DNA of 64,000 bases from an uncultured Oscillospiraceae bacterium (GCA_910579155.1 CAJTTS010000013.1:1-64000), one strand, 5' to 3'; numbered from the stretch's first letter, positions 50,434 through 60,159 are shown. Notes: a model not told the origin generated them from the letters alone. Program-made: numbers and translations.

Positions 50434-52722
50434 ATGAAAGAGCAGGCTGTGGCGTCCGCGCCCGGCGCCAACCCATGCTACGTCAACCGGGAGCTCTCCT
50501 GGCTTCAATTCAACCAGCGCGTGCTGGAGGAGGCGGAGGACCCCGCCAATCCCCTGTGCGAACGGCTGAACTTCGCCGCCATCTTCCAGAGCAATCTGGA
50601 TGAGTTCTACATGGTCCGGGTGGGCACGCTCCTGGACACGGCCAAGCTCACCGCCACCGACGACAAAACCGGCATGACCAGCGCGGAGCAGACCGCCGCC
50701 GTGCTGGATAAGACCCGGGAGCTGTTGGGGACGCGGGACCGGATCTGCAAAGAGCTGCTGGCCGAGCTGTCCGCCCAGGGGGTGGAAATCTGCCGCTTCG
50801 GCGCCCTGCCCGACAAAGCCCAGTCCTTCCTGGAAAAATATTTTACCTCCAACGTGCTGCCCCTGCTGTCCCCCCAGATCATCGGACGCAAGCAGCCTTT
50901 CCCCTTCCTGAAAAATAAAGAGATATACGCCGTGGCCATGCTCAAAACAAAGAACGGCGGCGAGCGCATGGGCATCGTCCCCTGCGGGGAGGGCGTTCTC
51001 CGCCGCCTGGTCCCCCTGCCCGGGGAGGACCGACGCTTTGTGCTGGTGGAGGAGCTCATCGCCAACTTCCTGCCCAAGCTGTTTGTCCACTACAAGGTGG
51101 AGGACACGGTGCTTATCCGCCTGGTACGCAGCGCGGACATCCATGTGGACGACTCCTCCGACCAGGTGGACGACATGCTGTCCGAGGAATACCGCCGCAC
51201 CATGGAGAAAATGATCCGCCGCCGCAAGCGCCTGCGTCCGGTCAAGCTGGACTACCAGGGCAAGCTCACCGACGTGGTCCGGGACAGCCTGTGCCGCTGC
51301 CTGAACCTGTCCAAAAAGCACCTGTTCGCCAGCGGCATCCCCCTGGACCTGACCTTTATGGGGACGCTGCGGGACATGCTGCGGGACAGGACGGAGCTGT
51401 TCTTTCCCCGCCGGGTGCCCCAGAACTCCCCCAACGTGGACCCCCTGGTTCCCATGACCGAACAGATTCGGAAGCGGGACGTTATGCTCACCTATCCCTA
51501 CGAGAGCATCCGGCCCCTGCTGCGGCTGCTCCAGGAGGCGGGACAGGACCCGGAGGTGGTGTCCATCAAGATGACCCTCTACCGGGTGGCCCACAACAGC
51601 AAAATCGTGGAGGCTCTGGTGGACGCCGCAGAGAACGGCAAGGAGGTCGTGGCCCTGGTGGAGCTGCGGGCCCGGTTCGATGAGGAGAACAACATCGGCT
51701 GGTCCCGGGTGCTGGAGCGGGCGGGCTGCCGGGTGATCTACGGCCTGGACGGGCTGAAGGTCCACTCCAAGCTGCTGCTCATTACCCGGATGCACGGCGA
51801 ACAGGTGGAGTATACCACCCAGATCGGCACCGGAAATTACAACGAGGACACCGTGCGGCTATACACCGACTATGCCCTCATGACCGCCTCCCCCGAGATC
51901 GGGGCGGAGGCGGCCCAAGTGTTCAACTGCCTGTCCATCGGCGAGGTGGTGGAGGAGAGCCGCCATCTCATGGTGGCCCCCGCCTGCCTGCGGGATAAGG
52001 CCGTCGCCCTGATCGACGAGGAGATCGCCCAGGCCGGGCAGGGCCATCCCGCCTATCTGGGCTTCAAGCTCAACGGCCTCACCGACAAGCTGCTCATCGA
52101 CAAGCTCATTGAGGCGTCCCAGGCCGGGGTGAAAATCGACCTGGTGGTCCGGGGCATCTGCTGCCTGGTGGGCGGCGTGCCCGGCATGACGGACAACATC
52201 CACGTGTCCAGCATTGTGGGCAGGTATCTGGAGCACGCCCGCATCTATCTCTTCGGCCAGGGGGAGCGCCGCCGCGTATATATCTCCTCCGCCGATTTCA
52301 TGACCCGCAACACCACCCGCCGGGTGGAGGTGGCAGTCCCCGTCTATGACAGCGACCTGCGCGCCCACCTGGAGCAGATGTTCCATGACCAGCTCCGCGA
52401 CACCGCCAAGGGCCGGGTGCAGCAGCCGGACGGCGCATACCGCCGCCGGGAGGGCGAGCCCTTCAACTCCCAGGAGTTTTTCTGCGGGCAGGCGTACAGC
52501 GGCGCGTGGGCCCTGCCCGGGCGGTCGCCGGCTCCGCAGGCCCACGCTGCCCGACCCGCTAAAAAATTGCCCGCCGCCAAGACGGCCCCCGCCGGCCCCC
52601 AAAAGCCTTCGGGCAAGGCGGCCCCGGCCCCCAAAAAACTGCCCGCCGCCGTACCCAAGGCCCAGCAGCCCAAGGGCGCCAAACAGCCCTCCGGCTTCCT
52701 CCGGCGCATATTGGGCCGGTAA
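50434..52722 (+). CDS. ppk: Polyphosphate kinase 1 with basic tail
   Basis: 762 residues. It makes polyphosphate from ATP. NRELSWLQFNQRVLEEA at the N-terminus, ARFDEENNIGWSRVLE, the autophosphorylated His in GLKVHSKLLL and the FMTRNTTRRVEVAVPV block are PPK1 signatures. The usual length is about 690-710. The extra ~70 residues (~693-762) are Lys/Ala/Pro-rich with repeated KKLPAA units, like a histone H1 tail. Follows the nucleotidyltransferase gene after 32 bp. Confidence 0.94.
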   Translation: MKEQAVASAPGANPCYVNRELSWLQFNQRVLEEAEDPANPLCERLNFAAIFQSNLDEFYMVRVGTLLDTAKLTATDDKTGMTSAEQTAAVLDKTRELLGTRDRICKELLAELSAQGVEICRFGALPDKAQSFLEKYFTSNVLPLLSPQIIGRKQPFPFLKNKEIYAVAMLKTKNGGERMGIVPCGEGVLRRLVPLPGEDRRFVLVEELIANFLPKLFVHYKVEDTVLIRLVRSADIHVDDSSDQVDDMLSEEYRRTMEKMIRRRKRLRPVKLDYQGKLTDVVRDSLCRCLNLSKKHLFASGIPLDLTFMGTLRDMLRDRTELFFPRRVPQNSPNVDPLVPMTEQIRKRDVMLTYPYESIRPLLRLLQEAGQDPEVVSIKMTLYRVAHNSKIVEALVDAAENGKEVVALVELRARFDEENNIGWSRVLERAGCRVIYGLDGLKVHSKLLLITRMHGEQVEYTTQIGTGNYNEDTVRLYTDYALMTASPEIGAEAAQVFNCLSIGEVVEESRHLMVAPACLRDKAVALIDEEIAQAGQGHPAYLGFKLNGLTDKLLIDKLIEASQAGVKIDLVVRGICCLVGGVPGMTDNIHVSSIVGRYLEHARIYLFGQGERRRVYISSADFMTRNTTRRVEVAVPVYDSDLRAHLEQMFHDQLRDTAKGRVQQPDGAYRRREGEPFNSQEFFCGQAYSGAWALPGRSPAPQAHAARPAKKLPAAKTAPAGPQKPSGKAAPAPKKLPAAVPKAQQPKGAKQPSGFLRRILGR

Positions 52723-52811
52723 CAGCGCATCCTGTTTTCAGTTTTGTTTTCCCAGCCGGAACGGCTAGCGAAATTTCAAATCCATCAAACATTTGAAAAG
52801 GAGCGAAGTTT

Positions 52812-53897
52812 ATGAAACGCATCGGAATGCTCACCAGCGGAGGAGACTGCCAGGCGCTCAACGCCACCATGCGCGGCGTGGCCAAGGGTCTGTACAACAT
52901 CTACGGCAACGAGGTCGAGATTGTCGGCTTCATCGACGGCTACAAGGGCCTGATGTACGAGGACTACCAGAAGCTGACCCCTGTGGACTTCACCGGCCTG
53001 CTCACCCGGGGCGGCACCTTCCTGGGTTCCAGCCGCCAGCCCTTCAAGCTGATGCGGGAGCCGGACCCCAACGGTCTGGACAAGGTGGAGGCCATGAAGT
53101 ACACCTACCGCCGCCTGCGGTTGGATTGCCTGGTGGTGCTGGGCGGCAACGGCAGCCAAAAAACCGCCAACCTGCTCAGCGAGGAGGGGCTGAACGTCAT
53201 CGGCCTGCCCAAGACCATCGACAACGACCTGTGGGGCACCGACATGACCTTCGGCTTCCAGAGCGCCGTGGACATCGCCACCAACGTCATCGACTGCATC
53301 CACACCACCGCCGCCTCCCACAACCGGGTGTTCATGGTGGAGGTCATGGGCCACAAGGCGGGCTGGTTGACCCTGAACGCGGGCATGGCCGGCGGCGCGG
53401 ATATCATCCTCATCCCCGAGATTCCCTACAACATCGACTCCATCCTGGCCAAGATCAACCAGCGGGCCTCCGCCGGCCACGGCTTCACCATCCTGGCGGT
53501 GGCCGAGGGTGCCATGTCCCAGAAGGAAGCCGCCATGTCCAAGAAGGAGTACAAAAAGCACATGGCTGAGCTGCTGGAGCAGTACCCCTCCGTGTCCTAC
53601 GCCATCGCCGACAAGATTCTCAAAAAGACCGGCAAGGAGGTGCGCGTCACCGTCCCCGGCCACATGCAGCGGGGCGGCAACCCCTGCGCCTACGACCGCG
53701 TCCTGTCCTCCCGGCTGGGCGCCACCGCCGCGCAGATGATCGCCAAGGGCGAATTCGGCAACATGGTGTCCATTCGCGACCGCGTCATTACCTCCGTGCC
53801 CCTGAAGGACGTGGCGGGCAAGCTCAAGACCATCGACCCCAAATCCGATATCATTGCCGAGGCCCGTCTGCTGGGCATCAGCTTTGGCGACGACTAA
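52812..53897 (+). CDS. 6-phosphofructokinase family enzyme (PfkA fold)
   Basis: 361 residues. TSGGDCQALNATMRG, GGNGSQKTANLL and LPKTIDNDLWGTD are family motifs. At the two positions that often tell phosphoryl donors apart, it has Gly (GGNGS) and Lys (PKTIDND). Lys at the second is shared by PPi enzymes and by group III ATP enzymes; Gly at the first favours ATP. The donor is therefore not certain. Glycolytic role assumed. AAAAGGAGCG precedes the ATG and lies next to a hairpin at 52774-52798. Confidence 0.9.
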   Translation: MKRIGMLTSGGDCQALNATMRGVAKGLYNIYGNEVEIVGFIDGYKGLMYEDYQKLTPVDFTGLLTRGGTFLGSSRQPFKLMREPDPNGLDKVEAMKYTYRRLRLDCLVVLGGNGSQKTANLLSEEGLNVIGLPKTIDNDLWGTDMTFGFQSAVDIATNVIDCIHTTAASHNRVFMVEVMGHKAGWLTLNAGMAGGADIILIPEIPYNIDSILAKINQRASAGHGFTILAVAEGAMSQKEAAMSKKEYKKHMAELLEQYPSVSYAIADKILKKTGKEVRVTVPGHMQRGGNPCAYDRVLSSRLGATAAQMIAKGEFGNMVSIRDRVITSVPLKDVAGKLKTIDPKSDIIAEARLLGISFGDD

Positions 53898-53917
53898 GGA
53901 AAGGCTGCGCAAACATC

Positions 53918-55456
53918 ATGAATGAATGGACCCATACGTTCCACCAGGAGATCGACCGTTTGAAAGACGCCATCGCCGCCTTCGACCGGGGCGAGCTGGA
54001 CCGGAAGGCCTACAAGGGCATCTCCGGCAGCCTGGGTTCCTACGCTCAGCGGGAGGACGGCAAGCATATGCTCCGCCTGCGCATCACCGCCGGGCGCATG
54101 AACCTGGAGCAGTTACAATTTCTCGCCGATATCATCGAGCGGGAGCAGGTGCAAAGGCTCAAGCTCACCACCTGCCAGACCGTCCAGCTCCACGACCTGG
54201 CCCCCCGCCAGGTGCCCGTTATCATGGAGGACGCCATCGGCTGCGAGATCTACACCAAGGGCGGCGGCGGGGACAACCCCCGGAACGTGATGTGCAGCCC
54301 CCTGTCCGGCGTCCAGCCCGGGGAGTATCTGGACGCGGCCCCCTGGGCCCAGGCGGTGGGGACCTACCTGCTGTCCATCTGCCGGGACATCCACATGCCC
54401 CGGAAATTGAAGGTGGCCTTCTCCAACGGCGTGGACGACTGCGTGCACACCGCCTTCCGGGACATGGGCTTCCAGGCCAACCCGGACGGGAAAACCTTCG
54501 CCCTGCGCATCGCGGGGGGGCTGGGGGCGCTGAACCCCACCATGGGCGTATTGGTTCGGGAGGACCTCCCCGCCGGGGATGTGCTGTACGCCGTCCGGGC
54601 CATGATCGACACCTTCTGTCAACACGGCAACTATGACAACCGGGTCAAGGCCCGCACCCGCCACATGCAGGACGCCCTGGGGGCCGACGGCCTCCGGGAT
54701 GTCTGGCTAGCCAACTTTGCCAAGGTCAAGGAGCTGGGCGGATTGGACCTGGCCCTCTCCCCCGCCCCGGTGGACAAGGCCGGGGACGGCGAGATCACCG
54801 ACCCCCGGGCCATCCCCCAGAAGCAGCCGGGGCTGTACGCGGTGAAGTACCACCCCATCGGCGGCCTGCTGCCGGTGGAAAAACCCTGCCGCCTCTACAA
54901 TCTGCTGAAAGATATGCCTCAGACGGAGCTTCGGCTCGCCCCCGACGAGACGCTGTACGTCGTCAACCTCACCGCCGCAGAGGCGGCTAAGGTTCTGGAG
55001 GCCACCACTGACGGGGCCCGGACCCAGTTTGAGTACAGCACCGCCTGCATCGGCGCGTCCGTGTGCCAGCAGGGCGTGCGGGACAGCCAGTCCGCCCTCC
55101 GGGCCATGGTGGACGCCGTCCGGGCGGCGGACCTGCCAGACGGCGCCCTGCCCCGCATCTGCGTGTCCGGCTGTCCGTCCAGCTGCGCCGCCCACCAGGC
55201 GGGGGCCATCGGCCTCCAGGGCGGGGTAAAGCCGGTGGATAAGGTTCCCCAGCCCGCCTTCCGCCTGTTCCTGGGCGGCAGCGACGGGGTGGGTAAGGCC
55301 CGCTTCGGCGAGCTTGCCGCCACGGTCCTGGAGCAGGACCTTCCCGCCCTGATGGTAGAGCTGGGCCGGGCCGCCGCCGCTGCGGGGCAGGACTGGAACA
55401 CCTGGTCCCAGACCCACGCCCAGGAGCGGGACGCCATCATCGCCAAGTACAACTGA
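53918..55456 (+). CDS. Siroheme nitrite/sulfite reductase
   Basis: 512 residues, monomeric NirA/CysI-like. Two ferredoxin-like half domains each precede a catalytic half. The siroheme/[4Fe-4S] cysteines are CIGASVC and CVSGCPSSC near residues ~380-425. TTCQTVQLHDL and GVDDCVHTAF (first half) are also typical. It reduces sulfite to sulfide or nitrite to ammonia with ferredoxin; the sequence does not settle which. No partner gene (cysH, siroheme synthesis) adjoins it. Ends at a shared terminator. Confidence 0.9.
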   Translation: MNEWTHTFHQEIDRLKDAIAAFDRGELDRKAYKGISGSLGSYAQREDGKHMLRLRITAGRMNLEQLQFLADIIEREQVQRLKLTTCQTVQLHDLAPRQVPVIMEDAIGCEIYTKGGGGDNPRNVMCSPLSGVQPGEYLDAAPWAQAVGTYLLSICRDIHMPRKLKVAFSNGVDDCVHTAFRDMGFQANPDGKTFALRIAGGLGALNPTMGVLVREDLPAGDVLYAVRAMIDTFCQHGNYDNRVKARTRHMQDALGADGLRDVWLANFAKVKELGGLDLALSPAPVDKAGDGEITDPRAIPQKQPGLYAVKYHPIGGLLPVEKPCRLYNLLKDMPQTELRLAPDETLYVVNLTAAEAAKVLEATTDGARTQFEYSTACIGASVCQQGVRDSQSALRAMVDAVRAADLPDGALPRICVSGCPSSCAAHQAGAIGLQGGVKPVDKVPQPAFRLFLGGSDGVGKARFGELAATVLEQDLPALMVELGRAAAAAGQDWNTWSQTHAQERDAIIAKYN

Positions 55457-55468
55457 CCGGAACGCAAC

Positions 55469-55502
55469 AAAGGGCCGTGGACAGTTTCGTCCACGGCCCT
55501 TT
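55469..55502. terminator. Bidirectional terminator between the reductase and galT
   Basis: A 14-bp perfect stem (55469-55482 with 55489-55502) with loop AGTTTC, ending TTTTG on the plus strand and with T-runs on the minus strand. Confidence 0.9.
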
Positions 55503-55509
55503 TGTTCGT

Positions 55510-57003
55510 TTACTGGATGGTGTTCAGGAAGTTCAAAAACTGCTCCTTGCCCTCCGGCGTGCGATCATAGACGCCGCAGTGCTCCAACACCTTCGCAAAC
55601 ACCTTGCCCGTCTCCCGCTTCACCAGGTCCAACGCCGCTTCTCTGCTCACCGGGCTCTTGGGCGCGAAGTTCTCCGCCCAGTCGGCGTGTTTTTCCGTCA
55701 GCTCATGGCCGCGAAGGTCTGTTCCATTGGCCAACGCGTCCGCTACGGCAGTGAGTTCCTCCTTCAGCCGCGCCGGGAGCACCGCCAGCCCCATCACCTC
55801 GATGAGGCCGATGTTCTCCTTCTTGATGTGGTGCAGCTCCGCATGGGGGTGGTACACGCCCAGAGGGTGCTCCTCGGTGGTGATGTTGTTGCGCAACACC
55901 AAGTCCAGCTCGAACTTGCCCCCCCGCTTCCGGGCAATGGGGGTGATGGTGTTGTGGGGTTCGCCGCCGGTCTCTGCAAAGATGAAGGCGCTCTCGTCGG
56001 TGTAACCCCGCCAGGCGGTGAGGATTTTGTCCGCCAGGTCGATGAGGCGCTCCGCCTTTTCAGAGGCAATGCGCACCACCGACATGGGCCACTTCACAAT
56101 GCCCGCCTCCACGTCCTCAAAGCCGGGGAAGGCGAAGGGTGTCTCCACCGGGGCCTTGGCCATGGCAAACTCGTACCGCCCGCCCTGGAAGTGGTCGTGG
56201 GCCAGGATGGAGCCGCCCACGATGGGCAGGTCCGCGTTGGAGCCCACGAAGTAGTGGGGGAACTGCCGCACAAAGTCCAGCAGCTTGCCGAAGCAGGCCC
56301 GGTCGATCTTCATGGGCACATGCCGGCTGTTGAAGCAGATGCAGTGCTCGTTGTAGTAGACGTAAGGGGAATATTGCAGGAACCAGGGAGACCCATTGAT
56401 GGTGATGGGCACGATGCGGTGGTTCTGCCGCGCGGGGTGGTTCACCCGTCCCGCGTAGCCCTCATTTTCCACGCACAGCAGACACCGGGGATAGGCGGAG
56501 GCCGGGAGGTTTTTCGCCGCCGCAATGGCCTTGGGGTCCTTCTCCGGCTTGGACAGATTGATGGTCACGTCCAGCTCGCCGTAGGGCGTGGCCGCCTTCC
56601 ATTGGATGTCCTTCGCGATGCGCTCACGGCGGATGTAGTTGGTGTCCTGGCTGAACTCATAATACCAGTCGGTGGCCTTTTGAGGGTCCTCCCGGTACAG
56701 CGCCTGGAATTTCTCAATGACCTGGGCGGGCCGGGGCGTCAGCCGCCCCATAAGCTCGGTGTCAAACAGGTCGCGGTAGACCACCGAATTTTCCGCCAGC
56801 ACGCCGCGGGCATAGGCGTCATCCAGCAGCTCCTCCAGCACCGGGGCCAGCTCCACCCGGCCCCAGTCCTGGCCAGGGTCGGTGTAACTGTCGATTTTCA
56901 GGACATCCAGGATGGCGTTCACCGCCCAGTCCTTCTCACAGGGCTGGATCAGGCCCGTTTGCAGGGCATACGCGGCCAGCTTGGAAACAGCGTTGTCAAC
57001 CAT
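55510..57003 (-). CDS. galT: UTP/UDP-glucose-hexose-1-phosphate uridylyltransferase (class II GalT)
   Basis: 497 residues, the length of the Firmicutes class II GalT. TDWYYEFSQDTNYIRRERI, NEGYAGRVNHPARQNHRI, PYVYYNEHCICF and SILAHDHFQGG (catalytic His region) are characteristic. It exchanges Gal-1-P and UDP-glucose in the Leloir pathway. It lies 18 bp downstream of galK; galE and galM are not in the window. Confidence 0.95.
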   Translation of the reverse strand: MVDNAVSKLAAYALQTGLIQPCEKDWAVNAILDVLKIDSYTDPGQDWGRVELAPVLEELLDDAYARGVLAENSVVYRDLFDTELMGRLTPRPAQVIEKFQALYREDPQKATDWYYEFSQDTNYIRRERIAKDIQWKAATPYGELDVTINLSKPEKDPKAIAAAKNLPASAYPRCLLCVENEGYAGRVNHPARQNHRIVPITINGSPWFLQYSPYVYYNEHCICFNSRHVPMKIDRACFGKLLDFVRQFPHYFVGSNADLPIVGGSILAHDHFQGGRYEFAMAKAPVETPFAFPGFEDVEAGIVKWPMSVVRIASEKAERLIDLADKILTAWRGYTDESAFIFAETGGEPHNTITPIARKRGGKFELDLVLRNNITTEEHPLGVYHPHAELHHIKKENIGLIEVMGLAVLPARLKEELTAVADALANGTDLRGHELTEKHADWAENFAPKSPVSREAALDLVKRETGKVFAKVLEHCGVYDRTPEGKEQFLNFLNTIQ

Positions 57004-57021
57004 AACAATTCGCTCCCTTCC

Positions 57022-58323
57022 TCATTCCGCCACCACACAGCCGCCCTGGGGACGGATGTGGAGGATGTGGCACTTGCCTTCCCCCAGCAGGGCCTCCATG
57101 CCCGCCTTGAAGCCGTCCAGCTTTTCGTTGGGCACAAACGCCTGGATGGTGCCCGCGAAGCCGCCGCCGTGGACTCGAATTGCTCCGGTCCCCTCCAGCA
57201 GCTCCCGCCCCACGGCCAGCGCCATGGGGATGGCCTGATGCTTTGGGTCGGCGGTGGACCAGGTATTTTGCAGGTGGAGAGAGGAGGACAGGCCGGATTC
57301 GTTCACGATGAGCAGGAAGCGGTCAAAGTCTCCGTCCTTCAACGCCTGGGCCTCTTGGGCCGCCCGCTGGTCGTCCTCATAGAAGTGCATGGCCCGGAGC
57401 ACCGCCCGGTCGCCGCACTCCTTCCGCAGGACGGGAATGGCGGCGCGGAAATCCTGCTGAGGCACCTCCCGCAGCACCTTCTTACCAAAATGGACCGCAA
57501 CAGAACACATTTCCCGTGTGATATCGGAATAATCCTCCGTCAGGTGCTTGGCGCTGTGGTCGGAGCCGGTATCCACGATGCACAGGGCATGGCCGGACCG
57601 GCTGAAATCATAGTCCACCCGCTCCACCACCGGATCAGCAGGGTCCTTAAAGTCAATGGCCACGCAGGCGCCCACCGACGAGCCCATCTGGTCCATCAGC
57701 CCGCTGAGCTTGCCAAAATGGACATTCTCGGCGTATTGGCCGATTTTGGCGATGGAGACGGGGTCCAGCTTGTCCCCGCAGCAGCAATGGTTAAAGATAT
57801 TACCCACCAACGTCTCATAGGCGGCGGAGGAGGACAGCCCGGAACCGGACAGCACCGTGGAATTGGCGCAGGCGTCGAAGCCGGACAGAGGATAGCCCAG
57901 CTCGGCAATTTTGGCCGCCACCCCCCGCACCAGGGCGGCGGAGGTGTTCTCCTCCTCCTTTTTTGGCGTCAGGTCGTCCAGGGAAATCTCCAGCGCGGGA
58001 TAGCCCTCGGACCGGATGCGCACCAGCCGCGTGCCGTTGGGGGCGGCGCAGGCCAGCATGTCCAGATCCACGCTGCCGCACAGCACCCGGCCGTGCTGGT
58101 GGTCGGTGTGGTTGCCCCCGATCTCGGTGCGGCCGGGGCCGCTGAACAGCGCTGCGTTCGGGGCGTCGCCGAACGCAGCGGCAAACGCCTCCACCGTACG
58201 GACAGCCCGGGCCCGGGCCTCGTCCAGTCTCCGGGGGGCGCCGTCCAGAGCGTAAATGGCGGACAGGGCCTTGTCATGGCCCCCGTTTTTCAAAGCGGTC
58301 AAAAGCTGGGAACAGTCAGACAT
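57022..58323 (-). CDS. galK: Galactokinase
   Basis: 433 residues, GHMP kinase. FSGPGRTEIGGNHTDHQHG (sugar-binding block), STVLSGSGLSSSAAYE (ATP loop) and IRVHGGGFAGTIQAFV are the three motifs. It phosphorylates galactose. The ATG at 58323 was chosen: GAGGTG lies 7 nt upstream; a GTG at 58332 is too close to that site. First gene of the galKT operon. Confidence 0.95.
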   Translation of the reverse strand: MSDCSQLLTALKNGGHDKALSAIYALDGAPRRLDEARARAVRTVEAFAAAFGDAPNAALFSGPGRTEIGGNHTDHQHGRVLCGSVDLDMLACAAPNGTRLVRIRSEGYPALEISLDDLTPKKEEENTSAALVRGVAAKIAELGYPLSGFDACANSTVLSGSGLSSSAAYETLVGNIFNHCCCGDKLDPVSIAKIGQYAENVHFGKLSGLMDQMGSSVGACVAIDFKDPADPVVERVDYDFSRSGHALCIVDTGSDHSAKHLTEDYSDITREMCSVAVHFGKKVLREVPQQDFRAAIPVLRKECGDRAVLRAMHFYEDDQRAAQEAQALKDGDFDRFLLIVNESGLSSSLHLQNTWSTADPKHQAIPMALAVGRELLEGTGAIRVHGGGFAGTIQAFVPNEKLDGFKAGMEALLGEGKCHILHIRPQGGCVVAE

Positions 58324-58379
58324 CGCTCTCACCTCAATTTTTAAATATGCGCGAATCGAAAGCTTGAACTATCTTTTTA

Positions 58380-58408
58380 ACTGTAACACATCCGGCACTT
58401 TTTGGCAA
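58380..58408 (-). promoter_or_regulatory. Sigma-A promoter of galKT
   Basis: Minus strand: TTGCCA (58408-58403), 17 bp, TACAGT (58385-58380). Confidence 0.7.
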
Positions 58409-58427
58409 GGCCGCGTTCAGGAAAAAT

Positions 58428-58462
58428 GGCGGAGCCGCCCCCGTTTGGGGACGGCTCCGCCG
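58428..58462 (-). terminator. Intrinsic terminator after the recombinase gene
   Basis: GGCGGAGCCG and its complement (58428-58437 with 58452-58461) enclose a CCCC/GGGG inner stem. On the minus strand it is followed by ATTTTTCC. It isolates the recombinase transcript from galK. Confidence 0.88.
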
Positions 58463-58488
58463 GTTATTTCGGTCCTTGTGGGGAATCC

Positions 58489-60159
58489 TTACTTCAGGCC
58501 GTTCTCGTAGGCCTCGATCATCTTCTTGAACATGTGGCCCGTACGACGCTGGAGCTTCTCCAAATGCCTCTGGGTGGTCTCCCCCGTGAAAATCTTCACG
58601 TCCAGCCGCAGCGCGCCCCCCTCCTCCGGGGTGACGTAGATTTTGTCGATGTACCGGTCCACAAATTCCTTGCTGACGAGGCCGTGGGCCGCGTCCTCCT
58701 GGGCGGATTTCAACGTGCGGCGGATGTCTTCGATGTGCCGGTGGAAGTCCTCGCTGGACTCCAGTTGTTCCTCCAGCTCCCGGACGGCCTGCTCCGCCGC
58801 CTCGATCTCGGCATTGCACCCGGCGGTCATGGACAGGAAGTCCGCGTCGCTGATCCGGCCCGTCACGTTGTACTCCAGCAGCTTGGCCTTTTTGCGCTGG
58901 GCCAGCTCCACCGCCCTCTTGTGCTCTTCAACCCGGCGGGGCAGCTCCCCGTTGCCGGACAGCTCCCGGTACATCCGCACGTACTCCTCCACCATGGCGT
59001 CCGCGTCCGCCTTTGTCTCCTTAAACACGTCGAACAGCAGCGGCTTCAACTCCTCCTCATAGATGGCGAAGGAGGGGCACGAATCCGCCCCCGCCTTGAT
59101 TTTGCCGGAGCACACCCATTTGCTGTTTTTATTCCCCTGGCGATCCTTGGACTCCCGGCGGTAATAGGGCGCGCCGCAGCGGGTGCAAAACAGCTTTCCC
59201 GTCAGCAGGTTGTCGTGGTTGCAGATGCCCTGGCGGGCCTTCACGTCCTCGCTGCGGCGGCGGAGCACGGCGTTTGCCTGCTCCCACAGCTCCTCGGACA
59301 CGATGGCGGGAACGATCTCCCCCGTCTCGTCCCTGAACATCACCCATTCCTCCGGGGGGAGGAATTTCTGCTTCTTGGTGAACATGTCCACCACCCGCAC
59401 CTTATTGCCCACGTACCAGCCCTTATACTTGGGATTGGCGATCATATTGGACATGGTGGAATGGGCGATCTTGTTGCCGTTCAAATTGCGGTAGCCCTTG
59501 TCCCAAAAAATGGTTTCAATCTGCTTCATGGAATACCCGCCGGTGGCGTACAGCTCAAACAGCTCCCGCACCATGGCGGCCTGCCCCTCGTCCACGGCCA
59601 GCCGCTTGTTCTCCTTGCGGTAGCCGAAGATGCGGTCGTTGCCCAGCACCACACTCTGTTTGATGGCCTGCTGGTGGCCGAACTTCACCCGGCTGGACAG
59701 CTTGCGCAGCTCGTCCTGGGCGATGGACGACATGATGGACAGGCGCAGCTCGCTGTCCTCGTCGAAGGTATTGATGTTGTCGTTCTGGAAGAACACCCCC
59801 ACCCCGCAGCCCAGCAGTTGGCGGGTATACCGGATGGAGTCCAGCGTGTTGCGGGCGAAGCGGGAAATCTCTTTGGTAATCACCAGGTCGAACTTGTCCG
59901 CCCCGGCGTCGTCGATCATGCGGTTGAAGTTTTCCCGCTTTTTGGTGGAGATGCCGGACAGGCCCTCGTCGATATAGCCGGGGACAAAGGTCCAGGATTT
60001 GTTTTTCCGGATCAGGTCCTCATAGTATGAGATCTGGTTGCCCAGGGAGTTGAGCTGTTCGTCGCTCTCGGAGGACACCCGGGCGTAGTAGGTCACCCGC
60101 AAGGGCACGTCGTAGACGGCCCGGGTGCGCAGCTCCCGGCGGATGGTGTGCAGGTCCAT
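58489..60159 (-). CDS. Large serine recombinase
   Basis: 556 residues. The resolvase catalytic domain has the nucleophilic Ser in YYARVSSESD (S29), ISRFARN and the helix VFFQNDNINTFDED. The recombinase domain (FGYRKENKRLAVDE...) is followed by a zinc ribbon (CTRCGAPYYRRES...CSG...C, ~320-365) and a coiled-coil end (~395-480). This is the layout of site-specific integrases of phages and Tn4451-like elements. No phage genes adjoin it. AAGGAGGGA precedes the ATG. A small protein gene and a CAT-like gene lie directly upstream on the same strand. Confidence 0.92.
   Translation of the reverse strand: MDLHTIRRELRTRAVYDVPLRVTYYARVSSESDEQLNSLGNQISYYEDLIRKNKSWTFVPGYIDEGLSGISTKKRENFNRMIDDAGADKFDLVITKEISRFARNTLDSIRYTRQLLGCGVGVFFQNDNINTFDEDSELRLSIMSSIAQDELRKLSSRVKFGHQQAIKQSVVLGNDRIFGYRKENKRLAVDEGQAAMVRELFELYATGGYSMKQIETIFWDKGYRNLNGNKIAHSTMSNMIANPKYKGWYVGNKVRVVDMFTKKQKFLPPEEWVMFRDETGEIVPAIVSEELWEQANAVLRRRSEDVKARQGICNHDNLLTGKLFCTRCGAPYYRRESKDRQGNKNSKWVCSGKIKAGADSCPSFAIYEEELKPLLFDVFKETKADADAMVEEYVRMYRELSGNGELPRRVEEHKRAVELAQRKKAKLLEYNVTGRISDADFLSMTAGCNAEIEAAEQAVRELEEQLESSEDFHRHIEDIRRTLKSAQEDAAHGLVSKEFVDRYIDKIYVTPEEGGALRLDVKIFTGETTQRHLEKLQRRTGHMFKKMIEAYENGLK

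Noticed and set aside
55477..58344. Long uninterrupted frame antisense to galT and galK; similar ones antisense to purC/purF (14830-17019), potCD (29241-31274) and clpE (38783-40852)
   Set aside because: High G+C at third positions makes stop codons rare on the opposite strand. The translations have His/Gly/Val-rich low-complexity composition and no family motifs, while the sense strand encodes clear enzymes.
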